Counted from the stretch's first letter, positions 51,881 to 59,805 are shown. The stretch: 64,000 nucleotides of DNA from CAZHYV01 sp964537055 (GCA_964537055.1 CAZHYV010000003.1:124001-188000); one strand, 5' to 3'. Translations and numbers: made by a program. The notes: generated by a model not told the origin, from the letters alone.

Positions 51881-52399
51881 ATGACTCTTGCCTTCGGGAA
51901 ACCGCCGAAAATCTATGATACCGAAGCTGCCCTTTATGACTATGCCATTCGAACTTTATCTAGGAAGATGCGTACCGTTGCTGAGTTAAAGCGTTTACTA
52001 CGTGTTCATTCTCCACCCAATCAAGAAAACCTAATCGACTCTGTCATCTTGCGTCTAAAACAGCAGAAATACTTAAATGATACTGAGTACGCAGAACGGT
52101 ATGCTCTCTCAAGAAAAGAAAACAAAAAGTTTGGAAGACGGCGGGTCGAAATCGATCTTATCCATAAAGGCATTGTTTCTCAAATTATCCATCCTGTCGT
52201 AGATTCCGTTTACCAAGAAGGCGACGAAAAAAAGCAAATTCGTGCATTTCTTGGTAAGAAGAAAATTCAAGCTCCGACCTCACAGAAGGAGACAGGAAAG
52301 ATATTCCGCGCGCTTACCAGAGCGGGGTTTCAGTCTAGCGCTATCTTTTCGGTACTAAAAGAGATACAATCTGACAAAAACGAGGGGGAGGATGGATAA
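51881..52399 (+). CDS. recX: Regulatory protein RecX
   Basis: RecX binds RecA filaments and blocks their extension. The 172 residues show three helical repeats: YDYAIRTLSRKMRTVAELKR, LKQQKYLNDTEYAERYALSR and RRRVEIDLIHKGI. The LNDTEYAERY motif is typical. recA is not adjacent in this window, where recX often follows it. No clear Shine-Dalgarno sequence precedes the ATG at 51881. Family assignment is by pattern and fairly firm. Confidence 0.9.
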   Translation: MTLAFGKPPKIYDTEAALYDYAIRTLSRKMRTVAELKRLLRVHSPPNQENLIDSVILRLKQQKYLNDTEYAERYALSRKENKKFGRRRVEIDLIHKGIVSQIIHPVVDSVYQEGDEKKQIRAFLGKKKIQAPTSQKETGKIFRALTRAGFQSSAIFSVLKEIQSDKNEGEDG

Positions 52400-52440
52400 A
52401 GAAAAACTCCTTTTCGCCGAGTAAAAAACAGGAGCTTTTC

Positions 52441-52887
52441 ATGATGAACTTCCAGGGAAGATTAAAATTTCTAAAATCAGACATTGCTAGCCTCTTGAGA
52501 CTCGCTGGCCTTTTGGGGCTTATTCTTGTCTTCTCTAGCAGCTGCTTGCCCGGAATCATTCCCTTTGTTGTTTCCAATCGAACCAATACCCCTATCCAGG
52601 TTAAAATAAAGAAGGCATCACCTGTGGAGCCTACCGAGGAAACAAGCACAATTTTGCCCGGTCAACGTGGCGTTGTATGGATGCAAAGAATGTCGAATGG
52701 ATTATGTAGTTGCTGCACGGATGGGTTAGCCACCGGAGAAATCAGCATCAAATATCCAAATGGGGTGGTTCTTGATTATTCCCACGAACAACTAAAAAGA
52801 GAAGCCCTTTTCCTAAAAAAGGACCGGTGTGAGTTTCTTATGGAAGTCGTGCTTCAGCCCCAAATTGAAAAAGCCTCACCCTTGTAG
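52441..52887 (+). CDS. Predicted lipoprotein, cysteine-containing
   Basis: The 148 residues begin with a signal ending LVFSSSCLPG, a good lipobox with the cysteine at 35. The mature part has IPFVVSNRTNTPIQVKIK and a cluster GLCSCCTDGLATG plus one late cysteine (DRCEF); three adjacent cysteines suggest metal binding or disulfide bonds. There is no family I know. AGGAGC lies seven bases before the first ATG; a second in-frame ATG follows. It stands 41 bases after recX and may be co-transcribed. Confidence 0.74.
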   Translation: MMNFQGRLKFLKSDIASLLRLAGLLGLILVFSSSCLPGIIPFVVSNRTNTPIQVKIKKASPVEPTEETSTILPGQRGVVWMQRMSNGLCSCCTDGLATGEISIKYPNGVVLDYSHEQLKREALFLKKDRCEFLMEVVLQPQIEKASPL

Positions 52888-52919
52888 CGGACGTACCTGC
52901 CCGAGGAGTGTGGTCTTTA

Positions 52920-53846
52920 CTAAGTAGTGGATGTGAGAGAAGGGGGCAGGGCAGAAGAGGTTTCCTGTCCGCCGAGTCGGTTTATCCATTTTATTCGTTG
53001 ATCGGGCGAGAGAATCGCGTTATGCAAAAGTTCTGTGGTTCTGGTTTTATCCTCTCCCTTACTCGTTTTTGCATATGTCCACTCCTCTGTTAGGGATAAA
53101 AATCCTGAGGTTTGGCAATGATTACAATAATTGCAGCTGACCTTCATTACACGATTTTGCTCAATGCCTGAGGAAGGAAGATTTCTAACTCCTTCCAAAT
53201 CACCCTTTTCTAGATAGGTGTTTACCTCTTGCGCAGAAATTCCGGGCCAATCTTGCTTTTTTTCAGCATCGCACCAACGTTTGCAACCCTCACAATAAGG
53301 CGTTCTTGTAACACCTGAGATAATAAGAAGCGTTCCCCCTGTCACAATCAGGGCCTCGATCCCCCAGACAACATAAACAAAGTTTCCATTAATTGTTCTC
53401 CCACTGGCAGACGAGCCTTTGCTAATACTCCACCCTGCCTCCTTACGAAGGTTTGCGTATTCGGGGAAGTCTTTAATAAAGGTAGCAACTCCTACGTCTG
53501 GGGATACACCCATCTCCTCCGCCTCTGCAACATCCGTGATTAAACGAAGGTACTGCCAGTAGTACGTAGTTGCCAATGGAAGAAGAGCAAGAGGAACTCC
53601 TAGGACCAAGTTAAGCGTTTGGTTCCGGCTGTGTCCATATTTGAACGCCAGGTATCCAAGACCCCCCAGGGCTACGCCAAACACTATGGTAATCACCACA
53701 TTGATGTAGATGAAAGGAATAATGCTCACAAGCCATTGGTAGAACCAAGAGACCAGAATCCCAGCGAATAGAGCGAGAAGGAAGTATAAGAATACGCTTA
53801 TGTTCAAAGATCCAGATGGCTTGTACGTTGGTATGGGGGGACGCAT
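52920..53846 (-). CDS. Multi-pass membrane protein with zinc-ribbon-like cysteines
   Basis: The 308 residues contain four hydrophobic segments (about 18-42, 44-66, 80-100 and 165-185). After the last, YCEGCKRWC and CNYCNHC provide two cysteine clusters (about 190-200 and 235-245) that could bind zinc in a cytosolic domain. The N-terminus PPIPTYKPSG is Pro-rich, and the last 30 residues are Thr/Ser-rich. I do not recognise a family. ATG at 53846. The protein is transcribed towards the lipoprotein at 52441; the two converge. Confidence 0.75.
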   Translation of the reverse strand: MRPPIPTYKPSGSLNISVFLYFLLALFAGILVSWFYQWLVSIIPFIYINVVITIVFGVALGGLGYLAFKYGHSRNQTLNLVLGVPLALLPLATTYYWQYLRLITDVAEAEEMGVSPDVGVATFIKDFPEYANLRKEAGWSISKGSSASGRTINGNFVYVVWGIEALIVTGGTLLIISGVTRTPYCEGCKRWCDAEKKQDWPGISAQEVNTYLEKGDLEGVRNLPSSGIEQNRVMKVSCNYCNHCQTSGFLSLTEEWTYAKTSKGEDKTRTTELLHNAILSPDQRIKWINRLGGQETSSALPPSLTSTT

Positions 53847-53979
53847 TGTTCTTTCTTCCTAAGAGTGATATTTACCATGAGAAATACCATAGTCTGTATA
53901 AAACATCAAAGCAGAGAATGTGGTTCCTATTTGGTTAGAGCTTATCATCCCCACAACAAAAGTGTGGTATCTTTCTTTT

Positions 53980-54525
53980 ATGAAATTCTATTCACGAAAT
54001 CTTGCTTTTACAATATGTGCTCTCCTTTTCTTCTATTTAGGAAAAACAACGCTTTCTTTAGGAAAGCCTCCTCTCGAAATGGCCCAAGAGCATTTACAAA
54101 AGATGCAGGAAAAATCAATTTCGCTTGGGGATCTTATTTCTCCAAAAGAAGGATTCATTTACTTATTTTATGAGGAAGATTCCCCCAAAGAAAATGAAAA
54201 GCCTGTCCGCCTGGAAACTCATCTTTGTGGAAGGAGGCTTAAGGAGATGCTTCCTGCGGTTGAGGAGAGGCTCAAACGTCATCTAGAATATGGGGTAGCG
54301 CCGGTTTGTAGGTTCTATCGCAATGAGATCCCTCAATGCGAAGCAACCATTCAGACGGAGTATGGTAGCCAACTTACGCTGTACTTTGTTCTCTCTAAAC
54401 CAGATCAACTGCAGGTGAGAGCGGTAACGGTCCAGGACTTTGCTGCCTCTCCAAAAGTTATGAGGCGGCAAGGTCAGCAAATCCAAAAACGTCTCAACAC
54501 CTGGTGGAGAAAAGTCTGTCCATAA
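53980..54525 (+). CDS. Predicted secreted protein, unknown function
   Basis: From the ATG at 53980 (181 residues) with a signal peptide (LAFTICALLFFYLGKTTL, likely cleaved near SLG). The mature protein is charged and mixed helix/strand, with three cysteines (THLCGRR, APVCRFY, PQCEATI) plus one at the end (KVCP). The upstream ATG at 53920 adds a segment that would spoil the signal peptide. An overlapping frame that begins at 53865 lacks any protein features and is not the gene. No family recognised. Confidence 0.68.
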   Translation: MKFYSRNLAFTICALLFFYLGKTTLSLGKPPLEMAQEHLQKMQEKSISLGDLISPKEGFIYLFYEEDSPKENEKPVRLETHLCGRRLKEMLPAVEERLKRHLEYGVAPVCRFYRNEIPQCEATIQTEYGSQLTLYFVLSKPDQLQVRAVTVQDFAASPKVMRRQGQQIQKRLNTWWRKVCP

Positions 54526-54597
54526 AGGCTGAGCTTTTTATAACAAGACTCGTCATAATAACGTCTGGATGGCTCGTTCACAAACTCCCCCAGAATT

Positions 54598-55044
54598 TTA
54601 CTCGCATACGGTAGATTTTGAAGAATCTCCGTAGGAAAATCCCAGCATGAGACCGCCCCCAATCACCCCAGCGCCTCCCAACCCTAGAGCTAAAGCAGAG
54701 GCACCCTTGCTGCTCCATTTACAGGCACTGTATTGGTGAATCCCATCGGGAGAGCAAGGACCGGAGGGCTGTCCATCAAGCCACCACAAAGCGCCCCCTG
54801 TAATGAGGCTAGCGACCCCAAGGCTTGCCAAGGTAATTCCACCAATACGTAAAGCCTTTTGCCGTGCTGTGGGCTTGCACGGCTTTGGGGTGAAAGTGGG
54901 TAAAGTAGGGGAGGAATAAGAAGCTATCCCGGGGGAAGATGAGGAGAGAAGAGAAGAATTCATTTGGGTTGTACTACCACTACAGTGAGTCCAAAAAATC
55001 AAACAAAGAAGAGGAATGACCTTATCATAGGCAAATTTTCTCAT
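54598..55044 (-). CDS. Small protein with membrane hairpin, family member D
   Basis: The 148 residues start with a signal ending IFWTHCSGST; a lipid at the cysteine is possible despite His at -1. After a Ser/Pro linker the hairpin runs from KALRIGGITLASLGVASLIT (helix 1), DGQPSGPC, a second cysteine (YSACKW), and helix 2 (ALALGLGGAGVIGGGLMLGFS). Compared with the gene at 50848-51336 it shares the linker-helix and the ending GGGLMLGFS; with the pair at 40479-42341 it shares DGxPTG/DGxPSG and the loop cysteines. One more cysteine is next to the C-terminus. Function unknown. Confidence 0.74.
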   Translation of the reverse strand: MRKFAYDKVIPLLCLIFWTHCSGSTTQMNSSLLSSSSPGIASYSSPTLPTFTPKPCKPTARQKALRIGGITLASLGVASLITGGALWWLDGQPSGPCSPDGIHQYSACKWSSKGASALALGLGGAGVIGGGLMLGFSYGDSSKSTVCE

Positions 55045-55294
55045 AGATGCTCCTAAAAACAGATGTTTATAAAAATAATTTTGGTTATACCAAGAATCTT
55101 TTTCTTTGTGTCAAAATATTCATGAGGTTTTATGCTTATAATCTAAGGAGTATATATAAGGCAGCTCGCATGGATTTCTATCGAAGAAAGCTACTCTCAA
55201 AGGATTATGGGAGACTTTACAGGGGAGCATTTGTAAGAATGGGTTTCATCGCTTTTTGCAACTTACACAGTAAAGGAAGTATTACAAAAACAAG
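55045..55294. other. Intergenic region without a supported gene
   Basis: This stretch holds an open frame of 93 codons (from 55047), but it is rich in Lys, Tyr and Arg, has no ribosome binding site and looks non-coding. It must hold the upstream region of the hairpin gene D; I cannot place a promoter. Confidence 0.4.
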
Positions 55295-55326
55295 AAAAGG
55301 GATTCTTCGTGAGAAGAACCCCTTTT
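55295..55326 (-). terminator. Terminator on the minus strand after the cysteine-rich remnant
   Basis: AAAAGGG-A-TTCTTC pairs with GAAGAA-C-CCCTTTT around a four-base loop (one mismatch). On the minus strand the hairpin is followed by a T-run, so it stops minus-strand transcription. Confidence 0.75.
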
Positions 55327-55361
55327 GAAAAAACAGTGCTTACACTACACCTTCTTGAACC

Positions 55362-55610
55362 TTACAGTGGGACAGGAAGTGCTTCTTCTTGGCAAGGAAG
55401 CTGATAGTGGTACACTCCAGCAAAATGGATTTGTTGGCAATCATTCGATAATGAGAAAACAGAGACCCCCGGTGCTGGAGTGGGGTTACAGCTCTCTACT
55501 TGTTTAACTTGCCGTTTGTTGCCAGGACCGCAAGATTCCTCAAAACAAGTTCCTGATTTAAATACAGTAGCCTGCAATCCTTTGATTTCTACATTTTTAC
55601 AAAGGGTTGG
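55362..55610 (-). pseudogene. Cysteine-rich gene remnant or small gene without start
   Basis: The minus-strand frame ending at 55362 is open back to about 55610 and reads CKNVEIKGLQATVFKSGTCF, then SCGPGNKRQVKQVESC and a short C-terminal part. Five or six cysteines and a terminator 36 bases after the stop suggest a real gene at some time. No start codon with a ribosome binding site and no signal peptide precede it, and a stop (TGA) lies just upstream. It could be a decayed secreted protein. Evidence is limited. Confidence 0.35.
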
Positions 55611-55698
55611 TTGAACAGAATCAAGTCAGAAAAGCGACGATGCGAGAAGAGGTGAATTTTACTCGAAATTTTCTTTCTCTTTGTTTAAATTATCATCC

Positions 55699-56475
55699 AT
55701 GAAGTTTCTTCTTTTGCCGCTGGTTGCCTTTGTTGCATCGTTACTTACATTCTTCTCAGGATTTGGGCTTGGGACTCTACTCACACCTGTTTTTGCTTTC
55801 TTCTTTCCCTTAGAGGTCTCTATCACCCTCACGGCCATCGTGCACTTATTAAATAACTTATTTAAAGCAGTCCTTTTAAGACAACATGTAAACAAACAGG
55901 TTCTGGTTCGATTTGGCCTGCCTGCTGTACTCGCCTCCTTTCTAGGAGCTGCGCTCTTGCATTTGGTGGGCAAGCAGCCTCCCCTATGGACCTATGAAAT
56001 GTTGGGCAAATCCTTCTCCATCCTGCCCATGAAGTCTCTGGTAGGGATTCTTATTATTGGATTTTCTTTGTTTGAATCAAGCTCCCATCTACAATCGCTA
56101 CACCTTCCTAAACGCTACCTCCCATTGGGTGGATTCTTAAGTGGTCTCTTCGGAGGTCTTTCTGGACACCAGGGCGCTTTGCGTACGCTGTTTCTAAAAA
56201 AAATGGATCTCTCCAAAGAAGCCTTTCTTGCAACTGGAGTCCTTATTGCCTGTTTGGTTGATATTTCTCGCCTTAGTTTATACCTCAAAGAGCAATTTTC
56301 TCTTTCTATGCTTAAGACAAATGCAGCCCTTTTGGGAACTGCAACAGGCACAGCTTTTTTGGGAGCCTACCTTGGAAACAGACTCCTTACAAAAATTACG
56401 ATGAAAGGAATTCAGTACCTGGTTTCTTTTGCCTTAATTCTCTTTGGAATTGCACTCATTCTTGGATGGATCTAG
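55699..56475 (+). CDS. TSUP-family (TauE/SafE) membrane transporter
   Basis: From the ATG at 55699 (258 residues), about eight hydrophobic helices in two halves. Family motifs are SGFGLGTLLTPVFAFFFP (about 20-37), PAVLASFLGAALLHL and a second repeat with GLFGGLSGHQGALRTLFL and GTATGTAFLGAYLG. Members export or import sulfite, sulfoacetate or similar organosulfur anions; the substrate here is unknown. No Shine-Dalgarno sequence is obvious. It is 21 bases before the 2H phosphodiesterase gene, probably one transcript. Confidence 0.88.
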   Translation: MKFLLLPLVAFVASLLTFFSGFGLGTLLTPVFAFFFPLEVSITLTAIVHLLNNLFKAVLLRQHVNKQVLVRFGLPAVLASFLGAALLHLVGKQPPLWTYEMLGKSFSILPMKSLVGILIIGFSLFESSSHLQSLHLPKRYLPLGGFLSGLFGGLSGHQGALRTLFLKKMDLSKEAFLATGVLIACLVDISRLSLYLKEQFSLSMLKTNAALLGTATGTAFLGAYLGNRLLTKITMKGIQYLVSFALILFGIALILGWI

Positions 56476-56496
56476 TGTCATTTCAGCAAGGTTCTT

Positions 56497-57012
56497 ATGC
56501 GAACAAGTGGATACTCCCTCTGGATTTTGTTGCCTTGGGAAATAAAAAATATGCTCCTTCCTGTGATGGACTCGCTTAAGAGGAGTTATAAAGGGCCTTC
56601 CTTGGAGCCCCATATTACCCTCTTAGGAAGTCTCTCCCCAACCAAAGAGCGTATTCTCGGTTGCGCCTCGGAAGTTTTCCAAAAGATCTCTCCCTTTCAT
56701 GTAACCCTTGGCAACGTCTCGTACTCACCGACCTTCTTTCAATCTCTTTTCCTCCAGGTGGAAAAAACACAGGAACTTGTTAGCCTTTATGAGAAAGTCA
56801 AAGCTACGTTCGATCCTTTCCGAACAAAAGTGTATCAGCCTCACCTCAGTTTGATGTACGGCATGCAAACTGAGGATGTTAAAGCAGAGATCATTGCTTC
56901 TCTTCCCAGTTGGCATGGAATTTCGTTCGTGGTTGATTCCATTGCCGTGGTTTCTACGGAAGGGGCCACCGAAGAATGGAGGCAGGAAGAAATTTTCTTT
57001 CTGCAAAAATAA
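56497..57012 (+). CDS. 2'-5' RNA ligase / 2H phosphodiesterase superfamily protein
   Basis: The 171 residues hold two HxT/S motifs: PHITLLG (H39, T41) and QPHLSLMYG (H116, S118). These pairs line the active site of 2H phosphoesterases, which open cyclic phosphates or join RNA ends. The length fits cyclic nucleotide phosphodiesterase-type members. AAGG lies six bases before the ATG. No rtcB or related RNA-repair gene is near. It ends 13 bases before the stop of a convergent gene. Confidence 0.85.
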   Translation: MRTSGYSLWILLPWEIKNMLLPVMDSLKRSYKGPSLEPHITLLGSLSPTKERILGCASEVFQKISPFHVTLGNVSYSPTFFQSLFLQVEKTQELVSLYEKVKATFDPFRTKVYQPHLSLMYGMQTEDVKAEIIASLPSWHGISFVVDSIAVVSTEGATEEWRQEEIFFLQK

Positions 57013-57025
57013 ACGCACCTTTGTC

Positions 57026-57844
57026 TTAAGGGTTTGTCATCTTTTCAACAAGATCTTCATCTCCTAAATAGCAGTGCAGCGTATCTGGGATCTCACTTAT
57101 GATCTGCGCTTGATAAATATATTTTTGGTTTTGCTGCTGCCGTACACCCTTCAAGGGCTTTTGACCCTGTCCTTCAAGAAGGCAACCAATTTCTTTCTTC
57201 TTTCCAAAAAGAAATTTCCACAATGAGCGGCGTGGACGGTCTGTCGTTACAGATACATCTATCTTGAACTCTTGGGATCGTTGCCACTCCCGAAGAGGCC
57301 AAAGCACATAAGTAAACTCGGAAAGCATACGGCCTTCAGAGATATAGCCATGACCATGTTCCATAGCACCTAAGGGCTGGTTGTATTCGAAGGTAACCTC
57401 ATTGCTCCCTTTGTTTAGATCAAGCTTTACGATAGCTTGGTAAAGTGGCGGTTTCTCTTTTGCATACCCAAAGTCAATCCTTTTGGCTAATGCTGTGACC
57501 TGCTCCTCGGCGGAATGAATACGGAGAGAGGCTGCACTAGATCCAACGTGAGCGTTTACTTCTTTTTCAACGGGTAAAAGAAATCGTAATTCTACCCGCA
57601 CCTGCTCGGATGCCTGAATCTGATAGGTCGCAGAAACACTGCATTGATCGGGGCCACAAAGAAAGTGAAGTGCCTCTGAAGAGACTTTTAGATCCACTTG
57701 ACCAAGAGGGGCAGACGGGGCAGAGGAGGGCATCCAGGGAATCGTTTTGGGAGCACGAAGATTCGCCCAAGCTGGATTTATAGAAAATTCGAAAAAGAGC
57801 ATAACAAAAAGAATCCATCGATGATGGTAAGAAAAAAGTCTCAT
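57026..57844 (-). CDS. Predicted secreted protein, unknown function
   Basis: A 272-residue protein with a signal (WILFVMLFFEFSINPAWANL, cleavage likely after WAN). The mature domain has an Ala/Ser/Pro linker, then a beta-rich core (QVDLKVSSEALHFLCGPDQC with a CGPDQC pair, VRVELRFLLPVEKEV, EVTFEYNQPLGA) and a basic C-terminal segment. It may resemble uncharacterised secreted beta-sandwich proteins; I cannot assign a family. It diverges from the DUF2690-like copy 2; their start codons are 112 bases apart. Confidence 0.7.
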   Translation of the reverse strand: MRLFSYHHRWILFVMLFFEFSINPAWANLRAPKTIPWMPSSAPSAPLGQVDLKVSSEALHFLCGPDQCSVSATYQIQASEQVRVELRFLLPVEKEVNAHVGSSAASLRIHSAEEQVTALAKRIDFGYAKEKPPLYQAIVKLDLNKGSNEVTFEYNQPLGAMEHGHGYISEGRMLSEFTYVLWPLREWQRSQEFKIDVSVTTDRPRRSLWKFLFGKKKEIGCLLEGQGQKPLKGVRQQQNQKYIYQAQIISEIPDTLHCYLGDEDLVEKMTNP

Positions 57845-57956
57845 GATTCATAAAAAACCAGAGTTCGCTCGTACAAACAAGGGAAATGTCTACTTCCAGA
57901 GGAATAACAAAGCCCAAGGGTTGACAAGGTTGCGTCTAAACCTTAAGTCTACCAAT

Positions 57957-58448
57957 ATGTACTCTATAAGCATACATTATCGCATCTCTATGCTGACTTT
58001 ATGGGCATTTGCCTTGGTGCTCTTTGCAGCCCATAATCCAAAGCCAGCGTGGGCTGAGGCATGCACTGCTTCCTCTTGCGAATCCAAAGATGCTGCGAGC
58101 ATGCAATGCGATAGGGATGCCCTTGTCCTTGAGATCGCTGATATTGTGGATACTTCACAGTTAGAAAATAATATACTCGGCACAGTGACGTTTTACTATT
58201 CGCCTCGTTGCCGTGCAAAATGGTCTTCTGTCATGGGGGCTTCTGAGCACCCAATCACCGTGGCTTTTGCCACTCTTTATGATGGGGTAGGGAAAATAGT
58301 GGGAGGAAGAGGCAAAAGATTCTCTCTAAGCACAGGCGCCTTGGTCACATCGCTGATGACAGACAGTCGCCATATCGTAACGGCTTGTGGCAGAATCATG
58401 CATCCAGCAAGCAGCCGGGGCGGGCAGGGCTGTACCTCAGCGCATTGA
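57957..58448 (+). CDS. Secreted DUF2690-like protein, copy 2
   Basis: From the ATG at 57957 (163 residues) with a signal ending NPKPAWAEACT, likely cleaved after WAE or WA. Cysteines ACTASSCESKD and MQCDRDA, then YYSPRCRAKWS and a final GGQGCTSAH match copy 1 at 35758-36231 (ADCEGQDPKETGC, LYSASCHAKWA, GCTSHP). The pattern is that of DUF2690. A later ATG (57990) is possible. The frame is open upstream to 57843, but the extra residues do not form a signal. Function unknown; both copies are likely disulfide-bonded and extracellular. Confidence 0.76.
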   Translation: MYSISIHYRISMLTLWAFALVLFAAHNPKPAWAEACTASSCESKDAASMQCDRDALVLEIADIVDTSQLENNILGTVTFYYSPRCRAKWSSVMGASEHPITVAFATLYDGVGKIVGGRGKRFSLSTGALVTSLMTDSRHIVTACGRIMHPASSRGGQGCTSAH

Positions 58449-58585
58449 TGTTATTAGGGCACGAAGGTGATAAAATGGCCTATAGCGATAAGGACCCGAT
58501 GAGTATGACCCGCCCAGCTTCATGTCATCAGTAAGAGTTTTCTTCTAGAACTTCTCGTAATTATTAAGAAATATTATATTAGAAT

Positions 58586-58613
58586 TGACATTAAAAGTGC
58601 AGAATATATATTC
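58586..58613 (+). promoter_or_regulatory. Strong sigma-70 promoter of a tiny transcription unit
   Basis: TTGACA (58586-58591), 16 bases, TATATT (58608-58613). Start of transcription near 58620. It is the best promoter match in the window and drives no gene of ordinary size. Between 58449 and 58585 I see nothing else. Confidence 0.7.
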
Positions 58614-58674
58614 GGCAAATAAGCTCCACAGTCTTTTAAGGAAGTGGCGCTTATTTATGCAAAGGAGGTAACCT

Positions 58675-58704
58675 ATGAAAAGAAATTTGCCTGAGTGGCC
58701 CTAA
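58675..58704 (+). CDS. Nine-codon reading frame with a perfect ribosome binding site
   Basis: ATG at 58675, peptide MKRNLPEWP, stop at 58702-58704. AAAGGAGGT (58661-58669) is nine bases complementary to the end of 16S rRNA and lies five bases before the ATG, the best ribosome binding site in the window. The promoter at 58586 starts transcription about 55 bases upstream. A 14-bp hairpin follows ten bases after the stop. This could be a leader peptide, a short toxin-like peptide or the remains of a gene whose body is lost. Nothing is known about this peptide. Confidence 0.45.
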   Translation: MKRNLPEWP

Positions 58705-58714
58705 CCTCAAACCT

Positions 58715-58750
58715 TGCATGGGACAGGACATATTAATCCTGTTCCATGCA
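58715..58750 (+). other. 14-bp hairpin after the nine-codon frame
   Basis: TGCATGGGACAGGA pairs with TCCTGTTCCATGCA (one G-T) around an eight-base loop. No T-run follows, so it is not a typical terminator; RNA structure or attenuation is possible. Confidence 0.75.
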
Positions 58751-58814
58751 CCCATCTTACACATCATGTACCGGCCTCTTATTGAGGTGGTTCATTTGAT
58801 TCCAAGATCCTGAT

Positions 58815-58862
58815 ACTACATTTGCACTCAATCAAGGCACCTTGATTGAGTGCAAATGTAGT
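58815..58862. repeat. Near-perfect 48-base palindrome, 23-bp arms, two-base centre
   Basis: Each arm, read from the outside, begins ACTACATTTGCACTC and continues AATCAAGG to a central CA. There is no mismatch over 23 bp. It lies between the tiny transcription unit and the gene at 59011 and could extrude as a cruciform. No known terminal repeat of an insertion element is recognised. Confidence 0.95.
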
Positions 58863-59010
58863 CAGTTTAGAACGACTCGCCCAAATTCCTTTCAGGGAAT
58901 TAAATCCTTATTCTCTGTGCGATGCACGAATGCCTACGCTTCATGGAAGGCTCGACCACAAATACGCGCTTGGCTATATAGAAACGAAATTTAGATCTTC
59001 CGACAAGATC

Positions 59011-59715
59011 TCAATGAGAAAATCGAAAATCATCTTTTTTAAGTGGGTTCCCCTTAATCCCACTGAACTGTACGGTGGCACTGGAGGTTGATACCATCTG
59101 TGGGGCCATCGTTTCGTTTTTGGTTTTTTGTTCTTCAGATGGCTTGTTATCTACAGGCGATAAAGATACCGAGGGAAGATCAATCATCCGGGCTACGGAT
59201 ACAGCCAGCAAATCCTTAGCATGGGGATACTTCTCTTTCACTTGTTCCTGTCTTTCTCGATACGCTTTACCTCCCATATTAGGCAGAAAAGCTTGCTGTT
59301 CGATTGCCTGGTGTAAAGGAACAACAAAATCTGGTGGCAGTATTACTGTTCTTACGCCTTGAATCGCTCCAATGAGATGATCAATCACAAGAATTTGAAG
59401 CTCACTACTTCCATCTGACTTTTCAATCTCGCTTGGCAGACTTCGCTCTTCCCTGGGAACAGCGTGCCAATAATAGGGCGCCTTCCGCCACTGGTAATGA
59501 CCAAAACGCGCCAGGAAAAAGAGAATCCCTTCCTGCATCGTAAATGCTAATTCAGCAGGACCTGAAAGAAGGGTATGGCGAAACGAGATAGAGGTTGCAT
59601 GTTTTGTAATAAACATGAGTAAGTGTTCTCGATCTTGATAGCGATAGTATAATCCTTCCGGCAACATAGGATGATCATTGAAGAGAAGTTGGCCGAGCAG
59701 GTATTTGGAAATCAT
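59011..59715 (-). CDS. Protein of unknown function, upstream partner of the methyltransferase gene
   Basis: The 234 residues have no signal or membrane segment. The first 130 look like a compact domain with RYQDREHLLMFITKHATSI and a Leu/Phe-rich core; the last 50 are Ser/Thr/Lys-rich and disordered. I recognise no family. AAGGTGAG precedes the ATG by three bases. It lies downstream of an EgtD-like methyltransferase (91 bases) and of an FHA-GGDEF gene in the same direction, so an operon or small signalling locus is possible. The 58846-59091 frame on the other strand overlaps its 3' end but has no support. Confidence 0.72.
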   Translation of the reverse strand: MISKYLLGQLLFNDHPMLPEGLYYRYQDREHLLMFITKHATSISFRHTLLSGPAELAFTMQEGILFFLARFGHYQWRKAPYYWHAVPREERSLPSEIEKSDGSSELQILVIDHLIGAIQGVRTVILPPDFVVPLHQAIEQQAFLPNMGGKAYRERQEQVKEKYPHAKDLLAVSVARMIDLPSVSLSPVDNKPSEEQKTKNETMAPQMVSTSSATVQFSGIKGNPLKKDDFRFSH

Positions 59716-59805
59716 TTACTCACCTTGTATTACATCCTCCTACTTGGAGGGTACCTTCTTTTATAAAAATATAAGCTAACTGAGGAGTGAATGGTCGAAA
59801 AACGG

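Noticed and set aside
53865..54173. Alternative frame overlapping the secreted protein gene at 53980
   Set aside because: No protein-like features and no ribosome binding site; the 53980-54525 frame has a signal peptide and continues past it.
55047..55328. Open frame of 93 codons
   Set aside because: No Shine-Dalgarno sequence, unnatural composition and overlap with the terminator at 55295-55326.
58846..59091. Plus-strand open frame beginning in the palindrome
   Set aside because: It begins with TTG inside the palindrome, overlaps the 3' end of the gene at 59011-59715 on the other strand, and has no ribosome binding site.
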